Below, piece after piece: positions 17,516-25,942 of a stretch of DNA of 64,000 nucleotides. Location of the stretch: positions 1-64,000 of the forward strand of contig JBFLXJ010000023.1 in the NCBI GenBank assembly GCA_040757085.1, in the 5' to 3' direction. The stretch's first letter is position 1. Every line of letters starts with the position of its first letter. Under the pieces are notes generated by a model, which saw only the letters and a list, made by a program, of their open reading frames with translations, had not been told where the DNA came from and ran no database searches. The stretch is from Bacillota bacterium (GTDB lineage Bacteria > Bacillota > Sulfobacillia > JACIYH01). Position numbers and translations under genes: made by a program.

Positions 17516-18664
17516 CGGCCCGCGGAGCAGAAGGGACTCCAGCCACGACGCCGCCTCCCTCTGCATCCCCGGCATCGCGTGGGCGTACAGGTCCAGCGTG
17601 ATCCCGACCCCCGAGTGGCCGAGCCTCGCGGAGAGCAGCTTCGGGTGCAGCCCCCGCTGGGCCAGGAGCGTGGCGTGGGCGTGGCGGAGGTCGTGGAACC
17701 GCGCCTTGATCCCCGCCCGCCGCACGAGGTCGGCGAACCGCGAGCTGACCGACTGGGGCAGGAGCGGCGAGCCGTCCTCCCGGCAGCACACCAGGCCCCA
17801 GTCGTGCCACCGCTCGCCCGCGGCCAGGCGCGCGCGGGCCTGCTCGGCCCTGTGCCGCCGCAGGGCGGCCGCGAGGTCGGGGCCGATCTCTATGGCCCGC
17901 CGGGAAGCGGCGCTCTTGGGCTCCTTGAAGACGTGCTGGCCCTTCGCGGGGCTGTAGAGAGACCGCCGGACGCTGATGAGCCCGGCCTCCAGGTCGACGT
18001 CCTCCCACCGCAGGGCCAGGACCTCCCCCAGCCGCATCCCGGTCGCCAGCGACAGCAGCGCGGGCATGTAGGCGTTCGTCCCGCGGACGGCGTCCAGCAC
18101 GGCCCTGGCCTGCTCCGCGTCCAGGGCCGCGAACTCCCGCCGCGGGGGGCGCGGCGGCTCCGCCCCGTCGCAGGGGTTCCTCGCCAGCAGGCCCCACTTG
18201 ACGGCTTGGGCGAGCGCCCTGTGCAGCACCCTGAAGTGGTATAGCGCGGTGGCCGGGTGCAGCCCCGGCTTGCCCTTCTGGTCCCTGCGCCCCTGTTGGA
18301 TGTCGTAGGCGAGAAACTGCTGCACATGGGCGGGGGTGAGCCTTGCGAGGCGCACCGCCCCCAGGCGCGGGATGATGTGCATCTCTACTGCCACCTCGTA
18401 CCGCCGCCTGGTGGCGGGCGAGAGGTTGGGCCCGTGCGCCGCCAGCCACTGCCGCAGGAAGTCCGCGACCGTGAGCTTCCCCGGGTCGGCCCACTCTCCG
18501 CGCTCGAGCTGGCTTATCATCTCCGCCAGCACCCTCTCCGCGTCCCTCTTCGTTCCCTTCACCGTCACCCACTTCTGCCGCCGCTTCCCGGTCTCCGGGT
18601 CGCGGGGCAGCTCCACCACGACCGTCCACGAGTCCTTCGATCTCTTCCTGACGTGCCCTCTCAC
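17498..18664 (-). CDS. int: Tyrosine recombinase (phage-type integrase)
   Basis: A 388-aa site-specific recombinase that would insert and excise the element at tRNA-Thr. Residues 1-50 are an arm-binding AP2-like domain (SKDSWTVVVELPRDPETGKR). Residues 60-150 are the SAM-like core-binding domain (LTVADFLRQWLAAHGPNLSP). The C-terminal catalytic domain shows R in ATGMRLGEVLALRW, H-x-x-R in FHDLRHAHATLL, the LGHSGVGITLDLY box and the nucleophile Y in LDLYAHA. I choose the GTG at 18664 because the open frame upstream is low-complexity and overlaps the excisionase region. Its 3' end overlaps the left arm-type sites. Confidence 0.95.
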   Translation of the reverse strand: MRGHVRKRSKDSWTVVVELPRDPETGKRRQKWVTVKGTKRDAERVLAEMISQLERGEWADPGKLTVADFLRQWLAAHGPNLSPATRRRYEVAVEMHIIPRLGAVRLARLTPAHVQQFLAYDIQQGRRDQKGKPGLHPATALYHFRVLHRALAQAVKWGLLARNPCDGAEPPRPPRREFAALDAEQARAVLDAVRGTNAYMPALLSLATGMRLGEVLALRWEDVDLEAGLISVRRSLYSPAKGQHVFKEPKSAASRRAIEIGPDLAAALRRHRAEQARARLAAGERWHDWGLVCCREDGSPLLPQSVSSRFADLVRRAGIKARFHDLRHAHATLLAQRGLHPKLLSARLGHSGVGITLDLYAHAMPGMQREAASWLESLLLRGPRLANG

Positions 18665-18714
18665 CTCTTTCGGCGCCCTCCTCTCCCAGAAAGGGCCGGG
18701 CGGGGCGCCGCCCG

Positions 18715-18930
18715 CTATTTCGCCCCGCCCGCCGCCTGCACCTTCTGCCCGGCCTGCTCCGCCATCCTCAGCAGGGCGTCCCGGGGGACCCGGATGAACC
18801 GCCCGATCCGGAACGCGGGTATCTGCCCCTGCCGGACCAGCTCGTAGGCCGTGCTCCGCTTGAGCCTCAGCAGGGCCGCTGCTTCCTCCACGGTCAGGAA
18901 GCGGGGCAGGCCGCTCTCTTCCGGCTCCAC
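18715..18930 (-). CDS. Excisionase-like HTH protein
   Basis: A 71-aa DNA-binding protein of the excisionase (HTH_17/MerR-like) family. LTVEEAAALLRLKRSTAYEL is the helix-turn-helix and GQIPAFRIGRFIRVPRDAL is the wing, both at normal positions. It starts at a GTG after GGAGGGGGTGAT and lies 50 bp upstream of the integrase on the same strand. That is the usual xis-int order, so it probably controls the direction of recombination and may also regulate transcription. Confidence 0.9.
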   Translation of the reverse strand: MEPEESGLPRFLTVEEAAALLRLKRSTAYELVRQGQIPAFRIGRFIRVPRDALLRMAEQAGQKVQAAGGAK

Positions 18931-19048
18931 GCGCGATCACCCCCTCCGGCGAACCCCGAATCGTATGCGGCGTTCCGAACCCGCCTTAGCCCCCCGCTTT
19001 TGCCGTCCGTATGCGGCGTAACCGGCCCCCGAACGCCGCATACCGCCC

Positions 19049-19443
19049 ATTGGGCGGCGTCCGGCGGAAGGGCCGAAAGCGGGCATGCGGCCGTTTCCAG
19101 AAAGTGCTAAAGCGTGACATCCAGACCGCGCGTATCCAGGGTAAGGGGGGTCTGCCGGAGCCCCTTTTCCGGGGCCGGAAACCCTTGCGGCTGTAGCTCC
19201 CAGAAAGTGCTAAAGCGTGACATCCGGGAGAAGCCGGCTCCCGCGGGGTCGGCCGGCGCGAAGCGTTGGGCGGCGTCCGGGGGCCGGAAGCGGGCGCATG
19301 GCCCTTGCCAGAAAGTGTTAAACGTGGAATCCCGCACCCCCCGTCTCCGGTAAGGGGGGCGCGAGCGAGCCGGTTTTGGGGCCCAGCGAACCCTTGCGCC
19401 GCAAGGGTTTCTGGCTGCCAGAAACTGTTAAACGTGGAACGCC
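19049..19443 (+). repeat. Array of four alternating ~107-bp repeats
   Basis: Four units each end in a 25-26-bp box with the core CCAGAAAGTGCTAAAGCGTG. Boxes are at 19097-19122, 19200-19225, 19308-19332 and 19418-19443, a period of 103-110 bp. Units alternate between two types: one contains TTGGGCGGCGTCCGG before the box (first and third), the other contains GTAAGGGGGG followed later by GAACCCTTGCG or GAAACCCTTGCGG (second and fourth). A further unit of the second type lies at 20598-20683. No protein in this stretch is convincing. Confidence 0.75.
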
Positions 19444-19476
19444 GGCGAGCCGGCGTTCCGCGCCCGTCTCCCTCCG

Positions 19477-20193
19477 TCACGGCCCGCCGCCCGCCGCCCC
19501 TTGGGCCTCGGCGGCGCGCACGGGCCGGTCCGGGTCGTCCGACGTCTCCGCGTACAGCAACAATACCCGCTCGATGTAACCCACGGTTTCAGGAAACGGC
19601 GGCACCCCGCCCCACCGGTCGACCGCGCCCGGCCCCGAGTTGTACGCCGCCAAGGCCAGCTCCAGGTCGCCCCCGTAGCGGTCGAGCATTTTCCTGAGAT
19701 ACGCGCAGCCCGCCCGCAGGTTGGTTTCGGGGTCGAACGGGTCTTCGTGCGGCGAAAACTTGTCCGGCATCACCTGCATGAGCCCCAGGGCCCCCGCGGG
19801 GCTCACCGCCAGCGGGTCGCCCCCGGACTCAGCCTGGATCACGGCCAGGACGAGGGCGGGGTCGAGGCCGTGCTCGGCGGCGATCTGTCCCGCGAGCGGA
19901 GCCCACGCTTGGACGGCCGGCGCGATGGCGCGCTGGCCCTGCGCCCCCGCGGCGGGAAGGCCGGGGGCGAAGGCCCCCACCTGCTGCTGGAGCGCGAAGA
20001 AAAACCATCCCATGCCCAAAACGCACCAGCCCACGGGGGCAGCAATCAGGGAGCCGACCAAGACCCAAACCAGAAGGAACTGGCGCAGGCCCGGGTCAAG
20101 CCGCCGCCAGCGGCTCAAAAACCCCCTGGCGGCCTTGCGGACCGCCCATTCTGCCGCCTTTTTGGCGATCCACGCCGAGACCGGGTCGCCCAC
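19477..20193 (-). CDS. Membrane-anchored lytic transglycosylase
   Basis: A 238-aa SLT-family murein hydrolase, probably opening the cell wall for DNA transfer (VirB1-like role). A transmembrane segment lies at about residues 30-65 (LRQFLLVWVLVGSLIAAPVG, then FFFALQQQV). The SLT domain runs from about residue 95, with the catalytic Glu in AVIQAESGGDP, the ALGLMQVMP motif and AAYNSGPGAVDRW. I choose the GTG at 20193 because GGAGGTG precedes it by 6 bp. The longer frame upstream runs through the repeat-rich region. A lone transglycosylase with a relaxase-like gene but no pilus genes is a feature of mobilizable elements. Confidence 0.9.
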   Translation of the reverse strand: MGDPVSAWIAKKAAEWAVRKAARGFLSRWRRLDPGLRQFLLVWVLVGSLIAAPVGWCVLGMGWFFFALQQQVGAFAPGLPAAGAQGQRAIAPAVQAWAPLAGQIAAEHGLDPALVLAVIQAESGGDPLAVSPAGALGLMQVMPDKFSPHEDPFDPETNLRAGCAYLRKMLDRYGGDLELALAAYNSGPGAVDRWGGVPPFPETVGYIERVLLLYAETSDDPDRPVRAAEAQGAAGGGP

Positions 20194-20597
20194 GATTCCA
20201 CCTCCAAAAGACAATCCGCCGGCCGTGGGGTCCGGCCGGCCCGATGCCGCATTCTGGCAGTAATTGGCGGAAAATGGCAGCCCGAAACCCTTGCGCCGCA
20301 AGGCTTCCAGGCCGTGCCCTTCACTACCACAGACTTCCAGCCGAAAAATTGCCCTCTGGTGGGGGTTTCAGGGAGGGGGGCATATCTCGATATCCCCCCG
20401 CCCAAACGCTCGACGTCCCGGGCGCAGGCGGGCCCCGGAAGCGCCGGGGCCCGGCGCAATCGGCAGTAACCGTTCCTGAAAACGCTCCTGGGGCAACGTC
20501 GCGGCAGGCAGGGGCTCGGAGCCTACGGCCCCAACGGTTATCGCCGACGCCAACGGGCGCAACGGTTTCGGCCCTCTCCGCACCCCCCAATATCGGG

Positions 20598-20683
20598 GTA
20601 GGGGGGGGTCTGGCGGAGCCCGGTTTCGGGGGCCGGAAACCGTTGCGGCTGTAGCTCCCAGAAAGCGCTAAAGTATTACATCC
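20598..20683 (+). repeat. Fifth, detached copy of the ~86-bp repeat unit
   Basis: Closely matches 19141-19225: a GTAGGGGGGG lead, then GGGCCGGAAACC-like and CGGCTGTAGCTCC segments, then the box CCAGAAAGCGCTAAAG. It lies between the transglycosylase gene and the exported protein gene. The rest of 20194-20720 holds no gene that I can support. Confidence 0.7.
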
Positions 20684-20720
20684 GGCCCCCAGGCGGAGGA
20701 AACTATGGCGGCGCGCCCGG

Positions 20721-22364
20721 CTACCGCCCGGGTTTCACCAGCTCGAACCCGTACAGCTTCGCCAGCTCTTCGTCGCTCAACACCCGCATCGCCCGCGCCA
20801 GCGCGGTGCCTTCGAGCCCCAGGAGCTTGGCTTGGATCTCCCTGCGGTACCGCGAGTAGTTCGACCACTCGTATTTTTCGGCGTCGGCAATCGTGATCAC
20901 AGGCACGACCTTCGGCGGCTTCACGCCCTGCGCCGGGGGCTCGACGTCCCACCCGACGTACTGCACAAGCTTGTCGTACGCCGTGCGCGCCTCGAGCGGG
21001 CCGTACTCGACGAAGGACTTCGCCGCCCACGGGCCGTGGGCCACCGAGGCCTCCACGCGCCGGCTCACGCGGTGCGGCGTCGCGGTGTCGTACCGCGAGG
21101 CCACTTCCGTCCAGGACCTCTCCGGCACCCACACGTCCCTCTCGACCATGACCGTGTAGGGCTCCCGGACCGTGCGCTCCACCGTCACGGTCTGGTACTC
21201 CGTCCAGGTGACGGTCCGCCAGCCCGCCAGCCTGCGCTCGGGGTACATGACCGTCTTGGTGCGCGTCACGGGGACGAGCCTGGTGGTGTGCCCGACCAGC
21301 TCGTAGCGCGTGACGGTGTACGGCACCCGCTCGTAGTACCAGAACCCGCCGCCCCACGGGAACGAGTACCACTTCCTCACCGTGCGGTACCGCGTTTCGG
21401 CCACGAGCCTGTACTGCGGCACCCGCTCCTCGACCCACTCCGTGTACGTGTACGTGTAGGGCACCATGACCGTCTCGTAGACCGGCTCCTGCCGCGTCCT
21501 GGTCACGGGGATCTGCACCGTCTCGCGCACGGCCCTGGTCCAGTACCGCGTCTCGGGCACCAGCCGCTTCTCCCAGTGCCCGGGCACGGTGACGTCCCGG
21601 TACACGGTGACGCGGTAGTAGTACGGCGTCTCGTACACCCGCGCGGTTTCGGTGACCAGCCGCTCGCGCCAAGTGTACGTCGTCACGGGCCGGGTGGCCG
21701 TGGTGCGGTAGACGTCGGTGACCAGCCACGGCCCCTCGCGGCGCGGCCCGTCCCTCCGCTCGCCCAGGTCCAGCGCCTCCGTGCGGGTCTGTTGCCGGAT
21801 GTCCGCGTACTCCGTCCACGTCCGCGTCCGGGTGTCGACCAGCCGCTCCGGCCCCGCGAACTCCTGCCTCGCCGTGCGGTAGCTGACCCGCGCGCTCGCG
21901 CCGTACTGCCGCTCGGGCTGCGCGGGCCAGTCCACGGGCTCGGGCGCGGCGGCCTGGGCGGGCAGGCTCACGGGGTGCCGCTGCTGGTAGAACGTGCCGT
22001 CAGCGTTGGGCAGGTTCAGCCCGGCGGCCGGGTCGGAGCCGAGGACTTCCCAAGGCCTCTGCACCCTCGGGAGCAGGGCCTCGGCGGAGCCGACCGTGTG
22101 GAAGCCCGGCAGGTTCGCGCTTCCGGGGGCGCGGGCCAGCCCCGGCGTGGTCGGCACCCAGCCCACGCTGGAGTACGTGTACGTCCCGCGGGTCACCACG
22201 GTCTGGCCGGTGGCGAGGCCTTGGACGGACTGCGCGTCCCGCTGCTCCCCGATGCCCGTGTCCCACGCCGCACCCGCGGCCAGGGCCGTCCCGGGGGCCA
22301 GCAGGACGAGCGCCGCGGCGGCAGCCGCCAGGAGGAAAACCAGCCGCGTCCTGCTGCGTCGCAC
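20721..22364 (-). CDS. Exported Tyr/Thr/Val/Arg-rich repetitive protein
   Basis: A 547-aa secreted protein of unknown function. It starts at a GTG with AAAGGAGG upstream. A signal peptide (VFLLAAAAAALVLLAPGTALA) ends near residue 30. From about residue 150 to 450 it consists of degenerate short repeats with alternating basic/acidic and aromatic or beta-branched residues, for example VTETARVYETPYYYRVTVYR, RYWTRAVRETVQIPVTRTRQ and PYTYTYTEWVEERVPQYRLV. The pattern predicts long beta strands, perhaps a fibre or surface adhesin. The C-terminal 90 residues are not repetitive and end in a helical segment (DEELAKLYGFELVKPG). No cysteine pairs, sortase motif or enzyme motif is visible. It is the largest exported product of the element. 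Confidence 0.82.
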   Translation of the reverse strand: MRRSRTRLVFLLAAAAAALVLLAPGTALAAGAAWDTGIGEQRDAQSVQGLATGQTVVTRGTYTYSSVGWVPTTPGLARAPGSANLPGFHTVGSAEALLPRVQRPWEVLGSDPAAGLNLPNADGTFYQQRHPVSLPAQAAAPEPVDWPAQPERQYGASARVSYRTARQEFAGPERLVDTRTRTWTEYADIRQQTRTEALDLGERRDGPRREGPWLVTDVYRTTATRPVTTYTWRERLVTETARVYETPYYYRVTVYRDVTVPGHWEKRLVPETRYWTRAVRETVQIPVTRTRQEPVYETVMVPYTYTYTEWVEERVPQYRLVAETRYRTVRKWYSFPWGGGFWYYERVPYTVTRYELVGHTTRLVPVTRTKTVMYPERRLAGWRTVTWTEYQTVTVERTVREPYTVMVERDVWVPERSWTEVASRYDTATPHRVSRRVEASVAHGPWAAKSFVEYGPLEARTAYDKLVQYVGWDVEPPAQGVKPPKVVPVITIADAEKYEWSNYSRYRREIQAKLLGLEGTALARAMRVLSDEELAKLYGFELVKPGR

Positions 22365-22512
22365 TCCCTCTTCCCTCCTTTCCGCCCCCCGGGAAGGGGG
22401 GTAGGTGATCGCCCACCAAGCCGACCGCCCCGCCGGGATCCCTTTTGGCGGGCTCCCGCGCGGGGCGGCTTCCTTCGTCGGCGCGATTGTAGCACGCGGG
22501 GCGGGACGCTGT

Positions 22513-23181
22513 CTACCTGGGCGGCCAGGGCTGGACGTGGGCGGGCGGCCACCTGTCCGGGCAGGTCTCGAGGATCTCGTCCCCGTGGCCCTTCCCGATG
22601 GGATCCTCGATCACCCACGCGCCGTTCGCCCTCGCGAGGGGGTACTCGAACGTCGTGCGGCCCCGCCCTCCCCAGTACTTCATGTTCCAGTAGGCCCGCG
22701 TCTGCGGGGACGGCTCGTACCAGTACTCGTACGTGACCAGAACCACGGCGCGGTCGGGGTTGCTGTTCCCCGGCGGCTTGGCCGCCTCGGTTGTCTGCCA
22801 GACGAAGTAGTGCTTGTCTCCCCGCTTCGGGGTGTCCTCCCGGATCACCTGGAGCCGCTGCCGGGCGACGGCGGTCGGGGCCACGAACTCCTCCGCCCGG
22901 TCGAGCTGCCCCGTCCACATGAGCGCGTTGTACGCGTACGCCACTTCCTCGGGCGCCCTCTGCTCCGGCCTCTTGCGCATGATGTCGTAGATCCGCTCGG
23001 CCATCTCGCGGGTCATGGTCCCGTACGGCCCGTTCATGATGCTCGCCACCGTGATGTCACGCAGCTTCGCGGACGCGGCCCGGGCCAGCCCGTCGAGCCG
23101 CCCGGACTGCCACGCCCACGCGCACGAGAGCAAGATCAGCAGCGCAAGCATCGCGGCAAGGAACTTCCGGTCCACTTCCAT
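22513..23181 (-). CDS. Membrane-anchored or exported protein of unknown function
   Basis: A 222-aa protein with an N-terminal hydrophobic segment (FLAAMLALLILLSCAWAW, residues 7-24) and a soluble remainder outside the membrane. Residues 50-90 are helical (MTREMAERIYDIMRKRPEQR) and residues 130-205 look like a beta-rich domain (AVVLVTYEYWYEPSP, then NGAWVIEDP). I do not recognise the family. The ATG is 4 bp after the stop of the Replic_Relax gene and has GGGGAGGTGACGAA upstream, so the two genes are tightly coupled in an operon. A part in surface or transfer functions is plausible but unproven. Confidence 0.75.
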   Translation of the reverse strand: MEVDRKFLAAMLALLILLSCAWAWQSGRLDGLARAASAKLRDITVASIMNGPYGTMTREMAERIYDIMRKRPEQRAPEEVAYAYNALMWTGQLDRAEEFVAPTAVARQRLQVIREDTPKRGDKHYFVWQTTEAAKPPGNSNPDRAVVLVTYEYWYEPSPQTRAYWNMKYWGGRGRTTFEYPLARANGAWVIEDPIGKGHGDEILETCPDRWPPAHVQPWPPR

Positions 23182-23185
23182 TTCG

Positions 23186-24199
23186 TCACCTCCCCTCCTC
23201 GCGGGGTGATGTCATACCATCAGCCGCGCCCCGCGCCCTCGGGGCCAACAGCCCCCGCACGCGTGCGGGGGCGCGCCGGGGCGCGCCGATGAACTCGGCC
23301 ACCTCAGGATCCGGCCCCCCTTCCCCGGCCGCCGGGGCCAGGGCCAAGTCGCGCAGGGCAACCTCGGCCGCTTCCCCGTCCAGCAGGGCAAGCCACCTCG
23401 CCGCCAGCACGCCCCCCGCCCAGGCAAACTCTTCCCAACTGCTCACGGCGGGGGCGGGGTCGCCCGGGCCCCACAAATCGCCGTCACGCACGAGGGCATC
23501 GAACACCCCCCGGGCGCGCCGCCGCGTGGGGCACACGAACAGCGCGGCCCAGCCCTCAAGGCGGTCCTGCAGCTCGTGCGAGCAGTACCGCCGCGCCTTC
23601 AGCGCGATCTTCTCGAGCCCGGCCGTCCCGCGATCCAGCTCGAGGCAAAACCGCAGCTTGGTTCCGTCCTCGAACCGGTACTCTCCCGTGGCGTCGGGCC
23701 TCAGCAGGCACTTGGGCGGTTGGCCCTCGCGGGACTTGAGAAACCGCTGCGCCGCCAACAGCGGGCCCTCCCACAACACGAGCCCCCGCCCGACCGCCGG
23801 GTCGGACTCGCGGATCAGCGCGACGAAGAACTCGCTGGCCGCGACGTTGTGCCGCGCCTGCGCCGCCAGCGTCTTCGCCGTCCGCCGGGGCATCGCTTTG
23901 TAGAGAGCGCGGGCGCGCTCGTCGTCCTCGCACAGCTCCGCCACCGCAGACATGCCAGCAGGGGTCAGGCAGTACGCGAAGAGGCGGGGCCGCAGGGGGT
24001 CGCCGACCGGAAACCGCACGGCGAGCCTCTCAGACAGCAAGGCCGAAAGGACGCGGCGCGCAACAGTCTTTTGGCATGGGATGGCGGTGCAGAGCTGGTC
24101 GATGGTAAGCGTCTGCGCCTGGTACAGCCTCGCCAAGACCAGCTCGCGGAGGGTGAACGCCGCGTAAGCCTCAAACGCCGTTGCGGCGGAGACGGCCAT
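23186..24199 (-). CDS. Replication-relaxation (Replic_Relax) family protein
   Basis: A 337-aa protein of the Replic_Relax family, found on Gram-positive plasmids and integrative elements and thought to nick or relax DNA for replication or transfer. The N-terminus is a winged-helix domain (LTIDQLCTAIPCQKTVARRV, then CLTPAGMSAVAEL). The core has HNVAASEFFVALIRE, then LLRPDATGEYRFEDG and FCLELDRGTAGLEKIALKAR, the family's conserved beta-strand block with D and E residues. The length is typical. The ATG has an AGGTGA ribosome binding site 9 bp upstream. It probably acts on the nearby origin-like repeats at 24489-24836 or 25285-25900. Confidence 0.85.
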   Translation of the reverse strand: MAVSAATAFEAYAAFTLRELVLARLYQAQTLTIDQLCTAIPCQKTVARRVLSALLSERLAVRFPVGDPLRPRLFAYCLTPAGMSAVAELCEDDERARALYKAMPRRTAKTLAAQARHNVAASEFFVALIRESDPAVGRGLVLWEGPLLAAQRFLKSREGQPPKCLLRPDATGEYRFEDGTKLRFCLELDRGTAGLEKIALKARRYCSHELQDRLEGWAALFVCPTRRRARGVFDALVRDGDLWGPGDPAPAVSSWEEFAWAGGVLAARWLALLDGEAAEVALRDLALAPAAGEGGPDPEVAEFIGAPRRAPARVRGLLAPRARGAADGMTSPREEGR

Positions 24200-24488
24200 G
24201 GGGGCATCACCTCGCCTCGATCTTGCCTCGGATTGGAAGAAAAGTCAAGGCAGGTCAAAAGGGCAGGGAAGGTCAGGAGCGAGTGAAAGAAGGCTCAAGC
24301 CGCGGGGCACTCGATTGCGGGGCAACGACTTGCGGGCGGCGGTTTCGCCCGGACGGAAGGCACGCAAAGCGCACACAAAGCGCACGCAAAATGGCCGTCC
24401 CGACCAAGACATGATGGGAGATGGGATCGCGGGAGCCGGGAAAGAGGGGCACGGCGCCGCGGCTTTTGCCCGTAGCGACGCGGGCTGG

Positions 24489-24836
24489 GCACGCTTTCCC
24501 GCCGGAAGTCGACGCCGATCTCCTCCACGGTTTCGGAATCGGCGTCGACTTCTCAGGCAAACGCACGCTTTAGCTTAGAGCCGCATGGGCTCAGCACGAC
24601 GCCGTGCCCCGGCCGCCAGGCGAGGCGGAAGCGGAACGCGCGGTTTTGCTTGGAGCCATCGGAGATCGGCGCGCTTTCCCGCGCGCCCCGCTGGAGGCAA
24701 CGGGGGAGAGGAAAGCGCGGTTTCGCCCGGGCTCATCGGGCCTCAGCGCGCTTTCCGGCCGCCCCCGCCCCCGGGAGCCGGGAGGGGGGCGAACGCCAAC
24801 CTTTGCCTACGGCATCACGGCATCGGCGCGCTTTCC
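24489..24836 (+). repeat. GCGCGCTTTCC direct-repeat array upstream of Replic_Relax
   Basis: GCGCGCTTTCC-type boxes recur at about 24669, 24747 and 24827 (period 78-80 bp), with weaker copies near 24489 and 24563 (GCACGCTTT). In the second and third units each is preceded by GCGCGGTTTTGC (24638) or GCGCGGTTTCGC (24715), 77 bp apart. The array sits between the Replic_Relax and HU-like genes and its last copy overlaps the 3' end of the HU-like gene. It is a candidate oriT or regulatory array. The 24200-24814 region holds no protein that I can support. Confidence 0.6.
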
Positions 24837-25231
24837 TCCGTGCCGGCCCCCGCCGCGGCGGCCAGTCGGTCCGCCAAGGCCGCCACGCCCCCCGGCTCCG
24901 CGCGGAGCCTCGGGGCCCGGGCCGCCGCCTCGCGCAGGCGCTTGGCCGCCAAGAATTTCACGGTCTGCCGCCGGCGGTGGGGGAGGGGCTTGAACGTGCC
25001 CAGCCCAATAAGCCGCACTTCCTTGCCCGCGGCGAGGGACTCTGCGATGAGGTCGGCATAGATGTGCAGCAGCCGCCTCGCGTCCACGATGAAGCAGCCC
25101 ATCCGGGCGGCGGCTTGGCGGGCCAGGTCGCCCGCCAGCACGCGCCCCCGGCGGCTCCGGCCGCCCCGCGGCCTCCGCCCCGCCGCGGCCCCGGGCTCGC
25201 CCGCAGCCACAGCTACGTTTGCACACGCCAT
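24815..25231 (-). CDS. HU-family DNA-binding protein
   Basis: A 138-aa protein related to HU/IHF. The central part follows the HU fold: LLHIYADLIAESLAAGKEVR is the second helix and turn, LIGLGTFKPLP matches the conserved GxGTF strand, and the end (VKFLAAKRLREAA) matches the usual C-terminal strand and helix. The arm that inserts into DNA is short here. An Arg/Ala/Gly-rich N-terminal extension of about 45 residues and a C-terminal tail (residues 115-138) are additions to the usual 90-residue HU. It starts at an ATG with GGGGGGAAA upstream. It lies between the two repeat arrays and probably helps to bend DNA at an origin. Confidence 0.75.
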   Translation of the reverse strand: MACANVAVAAGEPGAAAGRRPRGGRSRRGRVLAGDLARQAAARMGCFIVDARRLLHIYADLIAESLAAGKEVRLIGLGTFKPLPHRRRQTVKFLAAKRLREAAARAPRLRAEPGGVAALADRLAAAAGAGTEESAPMP

Positions 25232-25284
25232 GCGTCTTTCCCCCCTTTCCCGCTTAGGCTTGCTTGACTTCCGAAAGGCACGAA

Positions 25285-25900
25285 GTTCCCGGGATTCCCG
25301 GAAAAGTTCCCGAAAAGTTCCCGGTGCCCGGATCCCCGCGAATCCGCCGCGCCCCGCCCCTATATAGTCACGTCACGAGGAGCGGGATCCCCAAGCGTGA
25401 GCGTGATATATAACCCCGCCCGGCGCACCCTGTTTCCAGGTTTTTACGTTCCCGGTAGGTTCCCGGTTTTGCACTTTTCTCACAATCGTTTCCGTGCCTT
25501 GTCGCCGTAAGCGTGAACTTCATTTTCCAGTTCCTTACGTTCCCGGTGAGTTCCCGGTAAAGTTCCCGGCCCGAAAACCTTGTCGCTGTAAGGTTTGAGC
25601 GCATTTTTGGGCGCGAGTTCCCGGTCGAAAATCGCCTTATATATACGCGCGCGATATCACCATCTCTATTCCCCCTCGTGTGTTCTCTCGCCATATAAGG
25701 CATATCCTTTTCTCGCTTTTTACCGGGAACCCTACCCCCAGGGGTATCGCAAAATCGTTCCGCCCCAAGGGTTTGAGGCCGATCAGCCGCCGGGAACTTT
25801 GCCGGGAACCCACCGGGAACCCACAGGATTTTCCAGAGGCAAGTTCCCTTGCGGCACAAGGAAAACATGCCTTTGGCGCGCCAGGAACCTTGCCGGGAAC
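25285..25900. other. Dyad-symmetric GTTCCCGG array, candidate replication origin
   Basis: Eight exact GTTCCCGG copies (starting at 25285, 25317, 25448, 25459, 25539, 25550, 25562 and 25617) are followed by five exact inverted copies CCGGGAAC (25723, 25790, 25802, 25813 and 25893). The two sets converge on an AT-rich core at about 25625-25720 containing TTATATATA and CCATATAAGGCATAT. Several neighbours are 11 or 12 bp apart, one helical turn. The array lies directly between the HU-like gene and the end of the DUF927 helicase-like gene, and no protein is encoded. This is the layout of an iteron-type origin. Confidence 0.75.
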
Positions 25901-25942
25901 CCGGGCCGATCCCCCGGGGGGTATCGGCCGGCCTGCGCTTGG

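Noticed and set aside
18986-19480. 164-aa minus-strand open frame with repeated S-T-F-W peptides
   Set aside because: The peptide repeats come from the DNA repeat array; there is no start site and composition is shadow-like.
19501-20469. 322-aa plus-strand open frame opposite the transglycosylase
   Set aside because: Antisense shadow of a gene with clear catalytic motifs.
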